Counted from the first letter of the stretch, positions 32,701 through 43,502 are shown. The stretch: DNA of 64,000 nucleotides from Cordylochernes scorpioides (GCA_030710605.1 CP092870.1:20312684-20376683), one strand, 5' to 3'. Made by a program: numbers and translations. Notes: generated by a model from the sequence alone, not told the origin.

Positions 32701-33977
32701 TGCATGAAATTTGATATAAGTTTTAGAAAAGTTATCGTTAAGTCCACGGGAAAAGATGTAGCCAAAACAAATAGGTTTTTAACAGTGACACGTGAGCACC
32801 CGCCTCGAGACGCGCTCCTCTCTCCTAACATTACTCCCCCTCTTGAAAAAGCCTATCTCCGTCTCAATGGTGGCACTGCTTGCGAGTTAAAGCTACAAAT
32901 CTGCAAATAACTCTAAGGATATTAAAGATATTCAAGATATTATTTTTCGTAAGCCTTTCCGGGGATATGCCTAATAATATCCCGAAATTTCACGGCGATT
33001 GGATGTATGGTTTTCGAATCCATAGAGGACACACACACACAGACAGACAGACACACAGACATTCCATTTTATATATATAGACTAGCGAATGTGTACCCGG
33101 CTTCGCCCGGGTTTTATCCGAGTGAAAGTTTGCCTAACGAATATTATATATTATGAAGTATAATAAACAATGTTAAAGATTAGTTTTAATTATTAATCAA
33201 GATTGTGTGTGAATATGTGAGAAAGATGTAATATCGTTGTTGTTTTCTTGGCCGACTGTTTTACATATGGTGTTATCTTAAAATTGCTTGTTTTGAATAT
33301 TTTTTTAGATTGAGTTGAATGAATTGCTGAATTTCTTTTTGTATTTATATATAAATAAAATTAACTCTGTTGATTAAAATTAACTCTGATGTTAAGCAAA
33401 ACCTGCTCCATCTCGTTTTACATAAATGTTGAAAATTTGGTCGAAATTGATGCATTGTAACGAAAGTTTTTAGCGAACACCACTTATGAAATTTGCATTT
33501 TATTAATATAGAAAATGAAACATTTTAGTGTTTTGGAGGATATCCTATATATAAACTACATCTTTCGCTATCTATATGTGAAATGTTCTAATGATTGATT
33601 TAGTAGTTTTTTCAGGGAATAGTCACATGTAAGTAACTACATATATAGTTTAACATAAAGACTTTCCATTACCCTAAACTATTTCATGTGGTAAAAATCA
33701 AATTTGTGGATTTTTATTTTTATTACTAGGGTTAACTCCCTAATAGAGCTAATAAGAACCCCCCCCTTGAGTGAAAGCTATTTTTGCAAAATGCTTTGGA
33801 ACTAAAATTATTCAGCAAAAAAATAAACGCCATAATAAAAGGTGGCTGGAATACACCTGAATAATACTCGGTCAAAAGCATTCGGCTAGTTAATATATAG
33901 GAATTCTACTATATTGATGATTTATATCTGTCCGGTCTGATTGAACTGCAGTCAGGATGTTGACTCACCTTGTTCAT
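26707..33977 (-). CDS. Glycine/tyrosine-rich secreted protein, gene 2 (two exons)
   Basis: Exon 2 (26988-26707) follows an AG acceptor at 26990-26989. It codes FTALCLLAVLAVASA, the conserved HHGVVTKDAAVVYNLDNQRA block, three repeats of the 10-residue unit GAGNGGYGGY, and a Gly-Leu tail ending GLHH. The nearest upstream exon coding MNK with a GTGAG donor is 33977-33969, giving a 96-residue product and a 6.98-kb intron. A second, identical exon 1 lies at 43511-43503 in the duplicated unit and could splice to the same exon 2 across about 16.5 kb. The intron contains a Helentron and several smaller mobile elements. Secreted structural or antimicrobial-type protein; function not shown by sequence. 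The exon 1 link is inference from orientation, phase and matching genes 1 and 3. Confidence 0.82.
27877..28379 (+). other. Predicted 5'-UTR intron of the Helentron gene
   Basis: A donor (AAAG/GTAAAT) at 27877 and a pyrimidine-poor acceptor ending TTCAACAG at 28379 would place the start ATG 20 nt into the next exon. Inside are two copies of an about 82-bp direct repeat (28062-28142 and 28272-28352) containing TTTGAACCTTCGATCTGAAT. The intron is predicted from consensus only. Confidence 0.45.
28400..29938 (+). CDS. Truncated Helentron protein: PIF1 helicase tail plus EEP endonuclease
   Basis: 512 residues from the ATG at 28400. Residues 1-150 are Ser/Thr- and Arg-rich with repeated NAQRQR-(E/A)-(Y/F)-R-RK/RR blocks, as at Helitron protein N-termini. 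Residues about 171-225 hold the end of a PIF1-type helicase (KAQGGTFTTIV, then LVYVAMSRVTSIDGLYI). Residues about 271-512 form an endonuclease/exonuclease/phosphatase domain with TNINCQS, LTETWM, LLCGDFNKN, TIDLTF and SYHRPIL. The Rep nuclease and helicase motifs I-IV are absent, with no frame break, so an internal deletion fused the ends. The usual SDH near the end of the nuclease is SYH. The 9.5-kb duplication begins inside this gene (residue about 433), leaving this copy whole and adding a 3' fragment at 39230. Confidence 0.85.
   Translation: METVPSTSSTSMETEDIVPSTSAVPFVVPHTTSTARTNAQRQREYRLRKALTRTPEQVRAFAKAAAERQRRFKLRKSANIALTSGTSESPASRSCSVVERTSVPVVAERTSVPLTNAQRQRAFRQRRAASSRTDVQPTTSSSQTAIQLEQSTWYTKWSSSIRRFQSTFLDNDFGHACKAQGGTFTTIVYKYSSKQPQQLVYVAMSRVTSIDGLYIITEKDSPLVFKHGRDGNDSQTTRDIRNEYLRLRGHTLDTITKQAVKFCDDATDAGQLIVTNINCQSLSAHAADIETDTVIPRSDYLVLTETWMRDTCEPTPIKGYECVSRENNRPNSDTNAAGGVAIYRKLSSTSTAEVFQVAITDVTRVIKTKGDMCMTEVTCFAANTSFKFILGAVYIHPGASMQDIGMLLWQGLGPYIHNSQYVPPFVQIDSSIPILLCGDFNKNVKPDNSFLNFMKNTYILDCVSNVSKSTTLKGTTIDLTFARHITAETLPFISYFSYHRPILNKITQIGNS
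30826..31183. mobile_element. Palindromic (foldback) element with tRNA-like loop, unit A
   Basis: Two arms of about 145 bp are inverted repeats of each other; both ends read GTAAAACGAAAATTGCAATC outward. Between them is a 65-bp tRNA-like sequence. A relative at 54012-54321 has similar inner arms but has lost most of the tRNA-like part. There is no coding capacity. It is a non-autonomous element of unknown mobiliser. Confidence 0.75.
30974..31041 (-). ncRNA. tRNA-like (SINE-head-like) sequence, unit A
   Basis: On the minus strand, TAGTGGACATGG resembles a pol III A box and GGTTCGTTTCC a B box. An anticodon arm TCTGC-CCGGTAA-GCGGA has a 5-bp stem and a 7-nt loop with GGT at the anticodon position (Thr). 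A T arm GTGGG-TTCGTTT-CCCAT is also intact. The acceptor stem does not pair, so this is not a functional tRNA gene but a tRNA-derived sequence of the kind that starts SINEs. Its place at the apex of a palindrome is unusual. Confidence 0.6.
31250..31412. other. GC-rich island, unit A
   Basis: About 160 bp of G/C-rich, purine-skewed sequence stands out sharply from the AT-rich surround. It lies between the foldback element and the next Helitron-like element. The open frames on both strands have no recognisable domain. It may be captured host sequence or an unrecognised element core. Confidence 0.5.
31755..33080 (-). mobile_element. Non-autonomous Helitron-like element 1, unit A
   Basis: On the plus strand it starts ACTAGCGGACGTACCCGG then CTTCGCCCGAGG and ends in AC/AGAC repeats followed by ATTCCATTTTATATATATAG. 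On its own strand it therefore begins with a TATATA / GTCTGT-rich end and finishes with the GGCGAAGCCGGGT palindrome. The interior has a 166-bp tandem array and a GC-rich stretch (32400-32580). No transposase is encoded. The class is inferred from shared ends with the 9336-12234 element. Confidence 0.6.
31884..32390 (-). repeat. 166-bp tandem repeats within element 1
   Basis: ATCTCTCGATAAAGTG recurs at 31891, 32057 and 32223 (period 166), with two TTTTCCCGGTCCC blocks per unit. There are about three units, the last degenerate. The period is close to that of the 170-bp array in the larger Helitron-like element, but the sequence differs. Confidence 0.88.
33081..33511 (-). mobile_element. Non-autonomous Helitron-like element 2, unit A
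   Basis: A 0.43-kb deletion derivative of the 9336-12234 family in opposite orientation. It keeps the ACTAGCG...GGCTTCGCCCGGG end and, at the other side, the block containing CTGCTCCATCTCGTTTTACA and ending TATTAATATAG. It abuts element 1 head to tail. Confidence 0.65.
33969..33977 (-). CDS. Gene 2 exon 1 (MNK), unit A
   Basis: The nine coding bases ATGAACAAG are followed by the donor GTGAGT on the minus strand. It is identical in layout to gene 3 exon 1. The short length is normal for this family; the intron splits the signal peptide after residue 3. Confidence 0.75.
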
Positions 33978-34017
33978 GGTGCTAGTGTGTGATAGCAGGC
34001 AGCGGGGTCAGGCCGAG

Positions 34018-34024
34018 TTTTATA
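34018..34024 (-). promoter_or_regulatory. TATA box of gene 2, unit A
   Basis: The reverse complement reads TATAAAA, about 41 bp upstream of the ATG. Confidence 0.75.
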
Positions 34025-34033
34025 CTGGGGACG

Positions 34034-34070
34034 TAACCGGCCCCCGCAAGGTCACCCATCTAGTTCTGGG
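34034..34070 (-). promoter_or_regulatory. Conserved upstream element shared with gene 3
   Basis: Just upstream of the TATA box, TAACCGGCC-GCAAGGTC-ATCTA-TTCTGGG (plus orientation, with variable bases between) matches 53397-53434 of gene 3 at the same distance. Sequence beyond is unrelated, so this is a likely shared promoter element. Gene 1 shows no clear match. Confidence 0.6.
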
Positions 34071-34148
34071 TTATCGATATATCTGACAGACCTTATGGAA
34101 TGATAAGGCAATTTGCATTCATTTTAAATTTAGATATTGAAAATGTAC

Positions 34149-34340
34149 AGTAAAGGCTTTATGAGAGGACACCCCCGCTAGAGGACAACTCTCAACAAAA
34201 GATATGTTTCTTATTACCACACACGCTCAAAAAATTGCCATTTTTTCTTAACTATTTTCTCTCAGATATAAAAGGACGCCTATCTCTAAAGAACAATTTA
34301 ACTTTGCAACTAGGTGTTCATTAGAGAGGGGTTATAGTTG
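34149..34340. mobile_element. Possible CAGT-type MITE, unit A
   Basis: Imperfect inverted ends (CAGTAAAGGC-TTATGAGAGGACACC and CAACTATAACCCCTCTCTAA) are flanked by TA on both sides. It resembles the 6397-6573 MITE in style and lies directly upstream of the gene 2 promoter. Confidence 0.45.
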
Positions 34341-34475
34341 TATCTAGGTTCAAATCTTTTTGAAAAAATAAAAAACACCTGAGATATACATAGTATTTTT
34401 CTTCTTTGTCATTCTATCAGAACATCTGATTATCAACCATTGGATAAAAACTTTGAACTAATTATGATTAATAAA

Positions 34476-34518
34476 ACTGATAGACAAAACTTAACTTCCT
34501 TAAGTTTTGTCTATCAGT
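34476..34518. other. Perfect 19-bp hairpin, unit A
   Basis: ACTGATAGACAAAACTTAA pairs perfectly with its inverse around a 5-nt loop (CTTCC). It could be a tiny foldback relic or a transcribed hairpin; the sequence alone does not decide. Confidence 0.7.
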
Positions 34519-35085
34519 GTAATATAAATTTATTTCTGAACAATTCAAAAAATAGTTATATAATAAAGGGTGAGATATATAAACTCTGTTCACGCTGTTT
34601 AATAATCTCATGTGTAATAAGTATTCATTTTTAACAGGGATGATGATATATGATCGATAGGTAGCTATAAGTCTCTAATTCTATTTAAATAATATTCTGA
34701 AGAAATCAAAGCAACTTATAAAATAATATAATAGTATAATTCTCCTTTTATATATTAAATTTCGAATAGGCTTAATTATGAAAGAGAAAATTATCTCATA
34801 AAGATATTATCTCATCAATAATATCTATGTGTATTTTATGAAATGTTATAACTGATTATATGCATTAATTTTCAAATGGGATTCAGCACAGAAAGTAAGT
34901 TATAGATGATGAAGATCAGTTGTATTTTGACTTAAACAAGGTTGAGCTGGAGTAAACGGAAAAGAGACCTTAAATAAATGAAGGTAATAGGATTTATTCT
35001 GGTATTCATAGTAGCACGAACTGAATAGAGCGTGGTTTTAAAATTAAATATATAATGTTAACGTATATATTAGTAAAATACGAGG

Positions 35086-35637
35086 AAATAAAAGGATTTA
35101 AAAGCGCGAATGTTTCTTTTATACATAAAACGAACTTCTACTGTCCTTACTGCGATGAAAAAATATATTGGGAGGGCTTGGCTCATCAGTGGTGAACCCT
35201 CCCAGCGGTTTCGCCAATTTAATCCACCAGACCGCTTCTCAGAACTCTAATATTGTATTGGATCATTCTGCTTTTATATGCTACACTGAAGGATGGAATC
35301 TTAGAAATGGTTTTCAAGTAAACTATGGACATAAGCTTATAGGACAGTAGAATTATATTCAAATATTTGCTTCGAGCAATGCTCTTCAGCAAACTATAAA
35401 GACAAGGTCATTAGGAATAAATTAACACAAAGCAATAACGCGCCATCTATACATATAAAATAAAAGAATTTAAAAGCGCGAATGTTTCTTTTATACATAA
35501 AACGAACTTCTACTGTCCTTACTGCGATGAAAAAATATATTGGGAGGGCTTGGCTCATCAGTGGTGAACCCTCCCAGCGGTTTCGCCAATTTAATCCACC
35601 AGACCGCTTCTCAGAACTCTAATATTGTATTGGATCA
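35086..35637. mobile_element. TRIM-like direct-repeat pair, unit A
   Basis: About 180 bp at 35086-35265 is repeated almost exactly at 35458-35637 (period 372), separated by 192 bp with no coding sequence. Each repeat contains a GGGAGGG...CCCTCCC hairpin and ends TATTGGATCA. Short identical direct repeats around a tiny spacer resemble terminal-repeat retrotransposons in miniature. No primer site or target duplication was found, so a local duplication remains possible. Confidence 0.55.
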
Positions 35638-36603
35638 GAATCTGCCAAACCGCAGCCCAGTGTATACTTGTTTACAGTAACAGACAAGTAAGTCTTCATA
35701 CAACCTTAGTTATTCCCAATCAGTATGCCACGATATTGGGCATACATCAGAATTTAAATTTGTGGATAAGAATTCAAATATGACATACATATTTATTTAT
35801 TAAACCTGTTTTAATTGGTATATTAATGATTTATAGCGCCGAAATTCATCGGTAATACTTGGTAATATTGCCAGAGAATCGTATTTTGAATTTTTATATA
35901 AATTCAGTATGTAGTGGTGAGCCTACGTCTCTGTAAAGGGAAATGTAGAAAATATTTTCGCTCTTATTTAATAAAACCTTAGACAAATCTCTAGATTAAC
36001 GTCTTGATATTTCTTTTATCAAGATAACTAATTATACAGTTATGCCATTTTTAAAAATATATTTTTTCTATTATATACTTAATAAAAATTTATTTTATAT
36101 CAATCTAGCAATTCATGTGAGGACATCGATTCTCCCAAAGAGAAACTAGCGTATTGCTCAACTTCTTTCGATTAAAGATATTCGAAATTGCCCATCGTAG
36201 CTCTTATTTACCCTTCTCCCTTTTTTTTCTTTCAAACCAAAAATATGTGCTAGACCTACTCAAATTGCCAAATGTTAATATAGCTAAGAACGACCCTGGA
36301 GTAGTATAAATTTAGATGGATTATACATTTTGTGAGACCATAACCTATTAAACGATGTCATTTAACTTATTAACTGGCTCATTAACTCATTGCATTAAAA
36401 GTATTGTTGATTATCTCTATACTATAATAGTGTTTGCATTATCCTTCTCATCATATCACGTGACTACGAAAAAATAATCATCTTTAGACTCACTCATAAC
36501 GGCGAAGAAAGCCAAAAGTGGATTGTTAAGTTAAAATAGTTGCTACAACTATTTCTATGAATTATAATGGTCTTAAAAAGTATGAAAATATATTTTAAAA
36601 TAG

Positions 36604-36900
36604 TAAAAATAAAGAAGGCATCTCCTGACCACTAGCACATGTGCTTTTTAGATGGCAGAGCGCCATCTAGTGGAGCAAAAATAAACTAAACGTTTATTCA
36701 GCTTGCTCCGTGATATTTGACCAAACCAATTTCTTGATAAATTCGTGGATGGCTTTTCGTGATTTATCAAGAAATTGGGTTGGCCAAATATCACGGAGCA
36801 AGCTAAATAAGCGTTTAGTTTATTTTTGCTCCACTAGAAGGCGTTCTGCCATCTAAAAAGCACATGTGCTCGTGGTCAGGAGATGCCTTCTTTATTTTTA
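36604..36900. mobile_element. Foldback element, 297 bp, unit A
   Basis: It is almost entirely palindromic. The outer ends read TAAAAATAAAGAAGGCATCT inward from both sides and contain AGCACATGTGCTTTTTAGAT. The arms meet around TTCTTGATAAATTCGTGG. The larger foldback element at 50570-51086 belongs to the same family. Confidence 0.85.
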
Positions 36901-37506
36901 ATATCAACACCTGACCCACTTATCTTTTATTTTTTCTATTGTTTTTTCAATTAAAAATATGTTTGCATCAATTTGAGATAAACCTTTTTAAAATACTGGA
37001 TTTTTTTTTAATGGACACTTTCGAAATACAGGTGAATACCAATGATGGACACTTATGATAAAAAATGATGTTCACATTAAAAATGCAACATGAGATTGAA
37101 TAGAATAAACTTGAAAATCAAGATAATTGAATTTATTTAATATACTGTAATAAAAAAATAAAATATTGTGGATAGAAAAATATTTATTGGCCCAAAGTAC
37201 CTCAAGTAAATTTTCGATATTAGTTTTAACCACAAGTATTTTATCATCTATATTTTCACACAACCATAATATTTACAATTCAATCAATTAATCGTCTATG
37301 TCTATATTAAGATGAAGGCATCAAGCTTCCAAGGATAAATTTATATTTTTATATTTTCAATTAAAACTTCCAGAGATTGTCAAAAGAGTCAATAGAACAC
37401 GCGAGTTATATAATATACTTAGAAACTATTTTATATAATTCCATATAAATGGTGCATGAAATGATTTTTGTAATTTTTTTCAAATTAATTATTTGAATAA
37501 TCTTTT

Positions 37507-38369
37507 TTATATAAATATAAAAGTCAATGTCTGTTGTCTGTTTCGCGATAAACTCAAAAACTACTGAACCAATTGGTACCAAAATTTGCATGTCGCTTTT
37601 ATAAACCTGAGAAAATTTTCGGCTATATTTTGATTTGTATTTTTGGCTATTTATTTTTTTTTTTTTGTTAGAAGAACTTTTTTACGTGGAGTAGGTACGA
37701 GAAATAACAACACATGTCAATTAAGCGACCAATGAGTGTTCTGCATTTTTTTAGTTGCTTGCGTACTTTTTTGAAATATCTTTTTATACGAGTGTTACCT
37801 TTTTTTCAAAAATATTGAGTATTGAGAGAGAAATTTAAATTACTAAGTTACGGTAAGTGCACACAATGCAATTTAAAAGAACTTTAAAATGCTTTAAAAT
37901 GTTTAAAATGCAGTCGCAGTCATTAGCAAACACATATGTTTGCCTAATTTCCGTGTGCTCTTTTATATTTTACAGAATAAATATTTATATGCTAGTATTT
38001 TGGATTAATTTTTATATAAACCTATTTTTTCTTATTCTTACTGAGAAGATGGGCATCGCAGTCAAGATCCATCGCAGTCACTCACTCAACTCAGGCAATT
38101 TCAAGGGGGAGTTGGGTCGAAATGCGCCATATATTTAAACCATATTGATTTTGAAACAACTAAATGGATCGCAAAAATAATTAAATCAAATACCTAAACG
38201 CTAATATAATAAAATATTTGCCATCACACACACCTTTTGCCTGTGGTTTATGTGTTACTTCTGTATTGCTATTCTATGACACTTATACTATTTATTATTG
38301 ATGTACTTTCAGTATGAAGGAAATTGCACTCGGGGGAATTCTCGGGCGAAGCCGGGTCATTCGTCTAGT
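37507..38369 (+). mobile_element. Non-autonomous Helitron-like element 3, unit A
   Basis: The left end, TATATAAATATAAAAG followed by TCAATGTCTGTTGTCTG and a block ending ACTACTGAACCAATTGG, corresponds to the outer end of element 1. The right end has CTCGGGCGAAGCCGGGTCAT then CTAGT. It is 0.86 kb, T-rich, with no transposase. A 93-codon open frame at 37857-38138 is hydrophobic and low in complexity, without family resemblance. Confidence 0.6.
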
Positions 38370-39229
38370 TAATTATACAATTGAAGGCAAAATTCTAAAA
38401 ATATTAATATTAAACAATAAAAATATAGACGTCTGGAATATAACTGTGGAAGCAACGATCACCTGGCTTCACTGTAGATCTTGAGAGGGGCTTTATCTAT
38501 TTGGGGGCTTTGTAATGGAATTTAAGAAAGTTTATTGTAGATTTCCGAAAGTTGCAGTCTTCTCTTAATATTATTGTATATCTTTATATGAAATGTCTCT
38601 GTTCTTTTTCAGGAATGTTCGAACAATGAGTTTTTGGTTCCGATAATGGGGAGGAATGGCCTGTTCCCTTTTTATTGTTACAATGGCTCTCAACATGATG
38701 GCGATTGATGTTGACTCCTTTCAATTACTGCATGGTTTCTTCCTCGCGCACATCCAGAAACCGTCTTCGCCAATCCCCTATCATTGGTTACTTCTATAAT
38801 GCCCTCTAGACGCGTGAGTTAGCAGCAGCGCTGTAATTATCTTTCTTTGCGATTCTATTGTCTTCGCGACTTACGATCTGCATTCCGTGCCTATCCAGGA
38901 CATTTTTGTTCTCCGCAGTCTCAGAGACTTTTGAAGTTGTCCATTCACCATTGTAGGCTTTCAGTTGGCCTTACATTTTCTTGTTCCTGCGGACTTTTCT
39001 ATTTTCAACTCCTCTATAATTGAGTTTCTTACGTACTTACATTGAACTATGTGCTCTGCAAACCTGCAGTAAACGTCATACAGCGCGGTAGTCTCGGTAG
39101 TCTCAACTAGAGCAGAACCATCTCCAAGCGATAGCTGTTTGGTTTGTACCTTGTTTGACAAAGGAGCGTCGATGGCGGGCGGATGACAGCCTTTGCACAT
39201 TACATGAGGCTTCCTGGTCACAAACACTG
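38370..39229 (-). other. Unassigned sequence with decayed reading frames, unit A
   Basis: The minus strand has a less AT-rich, protein-like stretch (38961-39227) reading VFVTRKPHVMCKGCHPPAID and VQTKQLSLGDGSALVETTET. It continues in shifted frames towards 38640. The full upstream part exists only next to unit B (48494-49170). I do not recognise the family; a decayed retroelement is likely. Confidence 0.45.
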
Positions 39230-39472
39230 CCGATTCTTCTGTGTGGTGATTTTAACAAAAACGTAAAGCCTGACAACTCGTTTCTTAATTTCATGAAAAA
39301 TACGTATATTCTTGATTGCGTATCAAACGTTTCTAAGTCAACTACGTTAAAAGGAACAACTATCGACTTGACTTTCGCAAGACACATTACAGCAGAAACA
39401 CTTCCTTTCATTTCATATTTCTCCTATCATCGTCCTATCCTCAACAAAATCACTCAAATAGGAAATAGTTAA
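39230..39472 (+). pseudogene. 3' fragment of the Helentron endonuclease gene, unit B
   Basis: Codes the last 80 residues of the endonuclease (LLCGDFNKN to the stop), without start codon, helicase tail or the nuclease N-terminal half. The longer open frame through the junction (from 39155) begins with TTG and is an accident of the breakpoint. Confidence 0.85.
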
Positions 39473-40359
39473 GTTTAAGTTTACATGTACAATGTTTTAG
39501 TAAACAAAATATATTTCTATAGTTAAAATTTGTGCAATTCTTATTTTCATTCAATTCCTTGTTCCTATTGTGCAATTTAATTATATTCATATCAATAAAT
39601 ATTCTACCGTTGTCACGTAAAATCTTCGCCCGTAAAACCGACTTTACAGGCAACCATTGTTTTATATCATAAACAATACTTTATATACAAATTTTATTAT
39701 TATTTAAATTTATAATATTTATAAATATTTTTATTATGCGCGCGCGAGTGAGACTTAGAAGATATCTCGGAAGAAAAAAAAATACTTTTAAATTCATAAA
39801 AAGGTATTTTATGAATAATAAAAAGGCTTTACAGTCGCTATATAATTTTATAGTATAATGACAGCAATGGCTGCAGTAATAATTCGACAACCTTTGTATT
39901 CATGCATTCAAAAAATTGAACTTCAATAATACCTTAAATATTTCTTCAAGTACGATCGCATTTGACAATTTAATAGCAATTTATTGTCCATATATTCCAT
40001 TCAGGATTAAACTATATGATTAGCCTGTTAAAATCCTTTATTTTAGATTTTACTCTCGGTTTCATTTCAAATCGTCACAGCTGAAGCCTGCGCGAACATT
40101 GTCACCAGCCCGCGTAGAGGTAGCAATTTTTTTTTTTCAAAACAATCGTTCGCTGTTTTTGTTCAGGCTTCATCAATTTTAATTTTAAAAAATAAACTAT
40201 TGTATTAACCCGTCGCATATACAACGGATAAATTGGAGAATATATTCACCCTGTTTACTCAATTTAATCTAAACCTGTCACACATGTGTGAGTCTAAAGT
40301 ATGATTTAAAAACCTCATCTTTGTAAATGCCTATTATAACTTATAAACTTTCTATTTGT

Positions 40360-40717
40360 GTAAAACGAAAATTGCAATCACACCGCGAATGTTTCTTCCA
40401 AACAAAAATCGAAATTTATTTTAAAGAGAAATAGCAAATATTTCTAACTTTCAGGATGAAGTATGATAGGATGAATTGTGAAGAGTAATGACAAACGGAA
40501 AAATAAAAGTGTCCAGGGATGGGAAACGAACCCACTGTGTTCCGCTTACCGGGCAGATGCCATGTCCACTAGGCTTTTCCGTTTGTCATTACTCTTCACA
40601 ATTCATCCTATCATACTTCTTCCTTAAAGTTAGAAATAATCGCTATTTCTCTTTAAAATAAATTTCGATTTTTGTTTGGAAGAAACATTCGCGGTGTGAT
40701 TGCAATTTTCGTTTTAC
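40360..40717. mobile_element. Palindromic element with tRNA-like loop, unit B
   Basis: Duplicate of 30826-31183. The tRNA-like core is at 40508-40575 on the minus strand. Confidence 0.75.
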
Positions 40718-41288
40718 AATCATCAGCCGCGTTATATATACTATTGTTTTGCCTTCTACATGCTTCGGTAAGCATTTTAAGGCACCACTCATAGTTAGGT
40801 GTCTCCGAGCGCCCGCCGCAGAGGAGGGCCAAGGAGAGGGCTGGAGAGGCGACGGCGAGGCCGTGAGCACCCCGGGGGAGAAGAGGGCTAGTGCGCGCCG
40901 TTTTGAGGGAACCAAGGCAGCACCAAGCACAACTAAGGCGCCGCGTTATATTGTATTTTAAATTCTATTTGTGTGTTTAAAAGTAGATCTGCATGAATTT
41001 TGTGTAAGATTCGATTAAATTACAACATGGAATATTTTGAATAATAATTCCATCAGGGGATAAGTTTCTTTAATATAATGTTTTTTTATGTACGCAAGCT
41101 TCTCTCTCCTTTTAGTCAAATTAGCATTTCGAGAAGTGTAACAAAATAACTTAATAAACACCTTTTATAGCTTAAATTTTTATTTCTAATAGATATAGCT
41201 CGAATTCATATAATAAACCCTGTTAAAGAAATGTATCTACACATGGTGATCTTCGGTTTATTCAATTGGGCACAAGCGTTTATCTATT

Positions 41289-43045
41289 ACTAGCGGACGT
41301 ACCCGGCTTCGCCCGAGGTTTTTACCCGAGTAAAGGTTTGTCTAACGAACATTTGTTAAAACAATTCTCTATAAACTTGAAAAAAAAAAGATATATTTTG
41401 ATAATTTGAAACTCGTAAATTTGAATCTCTCGATAAAGTGAACATTTTTTCCCGGTCCCTGTGTGCCGTGTCATCCTGAATTTTGTCTTTCATAATTTTC
41501 TACATTACAAAATCATCGTTTTATCTAGTAAACATATTTTCCCGGTCCCTTGAACAATACTCGATAAGTTGAATAAAATCATGGTCGTGAATCTCTCGAT
41601 AAAGTGATTGTTTTTTCCCGGTCCCTGTGTGCCGTGTCATCCTGAATTTTGTCTTTCATAAATTTCTACATTACAAAATCATCGTTTTATCTAGTGAACA
41701 TATTTTCCCGGTCCCTTGAAAAATACTCGATAAGTTGAATAAAATAATGGTCGTGAATCTCTCGATAAAGTGTTTATTTTTTCCCGGTTCCTGTGTGCCG
41801 TGTCATCCTTGATTTTTTTTCTTTCCTAATTTTCTACATTACAAAATCATCGTTTTATCTAGTGAACATTTTTTCCCGGTCCCTTGAAAAATACTCGATA
41901 AGGTTGAATAAATTCATGGTCGTTTATGAAAGATGGACGAAGTTCCCGGAGGTCATCTTGGGCAAGCTCCCGCGAGGCTTTTTTTCTTGTCTACTTGGCA
42001 TAGCTGTGTCACCAACTCTGCCCTGATTGGTCGGTGGGTACTTTGACTGTCGGCCGGCGGCCGGGCGAATCCATTCTCGCACGGGGTCTGCCCCACTCCA
42101 AACTTTTGGCAAAGCACTTTCTAATATTAAAGATTATTGTCTTAAATAATCTTTAAGAACAAAAAGTATAATAATTGAACGATAGGAAATTATAGTAAAT
42201 AATTATACTAAACTAAATGATGTAAAAATAATTATGCATGAAATTTGATATAAGTTTTAGAAAAGTTATCGTTAAGTCCACGGGAAAAGATGTAGCCAAA
42301 ACAAATAGGTTTTTAACAGTGACACGTGAGCACCCGCCTCGAGACGCGCTCCTCTCTCCTAACATTACTCCCCCTCTTGAAAAAGCCTATCTCCGTCTCA
42401 ATGGTGGCACTGCTTGCGAGTTAAAGCTACAAATCTGCAAATAACTCTAAGGATATTAAAGATATTCAAGATATTATTTTTCGTAAGCCTTTCCGGGGAT
42501 ATGCCTAATAATATCCCGAAATTTCACGGCGATTGGATGTATGGTTTTCGAATCCATAGAGGACACACACACACAGACAGACAGACACACAGACATTCCA
42601 TTTTATATATATAGACTAGCGAATGTGTACCCGGCTTCGCCCGGGTTTTATCCGAGTGAAAGTTTGCCTAACGAATATTATATATTATGAAGTATAATAA
42701 ACAATGTTAAAGATTAGTTTTAATTATTAATCAAGATTGTGTGTGAATATGTGAGAAAGATGTAATATCGTTGTTGTTTTCTTGGCCGACTGTTTTACAT
42801 ATGGTGTTATCTTAAAATTGCTTGTTTTGAATATTTTTTTAGATTGAGTTGAATGAATTGCTGAATTTCTTTTTGTATTTATATATAAATAAAATTAACT
42901 CTGTTGATTAAAATTAACTCTGATGTTAAGCAAAACCTGCTCCATCTCGTTTTACATAAATGTTGAAAATTTGGTCGAAATTGATGCATTGTAACGAAAG
43001 TTTTTAGCGAACACCACTTATGAAATTTGCATTTTATTAATATAG
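41289..43045 (-). mobile_element. Helitron-like elements 1 and 2, unit B
   Basis: Duplicate of 31755-33511, including the 166-bp tandem array (about 41418-41924) and the element 1/element 2 junction at about 42614-42615. Confidence 0.6.
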
Positions 43046-43502
43046 AAAATGAAACATTTTAGTGTTTTGGAGGATATCCTATATATAAACTACATCTTTC
43101 GCTATCTATATGTGAAATGTTCTAATGATTGATTTAGTAGTTTTTTCAGGGAATAGTCACATGTAAGTAACTACATATATAGTTTAACATAAAGACTTTT
43201 CATTACCCTAAACTATTTCATGTGGTAAAAATCAAATTTGTGGATTTTTATTTTTATTACTAGGGTTAACTCCCTAATAGAGCTAATAAGAACCCCCCCC
43301 TTGAGTGAAAGCTATTTTTGCAAAATGCTTTGGAACTAAAATTATTCAGCAAAAAAATAAACGCCATAATAAAAGGTGGCTGGAATACACCTGAATAATA
43401 CTCGGTCAAAAGCATTCGGCTAGTTAATATATAGGAATTCTACTATATTGATGATTTATATCTGTCCGGTCTGATTGAACTGCAGTCAGGATGTTGACTC
43501 AC

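Larger units (their letters stand above)
29696..39232. repeat. 9.5-kb tandem duplication, unit A
   Basis: Sequence from about 29696 repeats at 39230 with a constant offset of 9534, falling to 9533 after a T13/T12 homopolymer difference near 37651/47185. Besides that indel I noticed only three substitutions (30134/39668 region; 33666/43200 region; 35701/45235 region). Unit edges share CCG: the left edge reads ATACCGATTC, the right edge CTGCCGTCGAA, and the central junction CTGCCGATTC. This is the signature of end joining or template switching at 3-bp microhomology. The unit starts inside the Helentron endonuclease and ends in unassigned sequence. Confidence 0.97.

Noticed and set aside
37857-38138. 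93-codon hydrophobic frame in Helitron-like element 3
   Set aside because: T-rich sequence yields Phe/Leu/Ile-rich frames by chance, and no family resemblance or splice context was seen.
39155-39472. 105-codon open frame joining unknown sequence to the endonuclease end
   Set aside because: It crosses the tandem-duplication junction and begins with TTG, not ATG. It is a by-product of the breakpoint, not a designed fusion gene.
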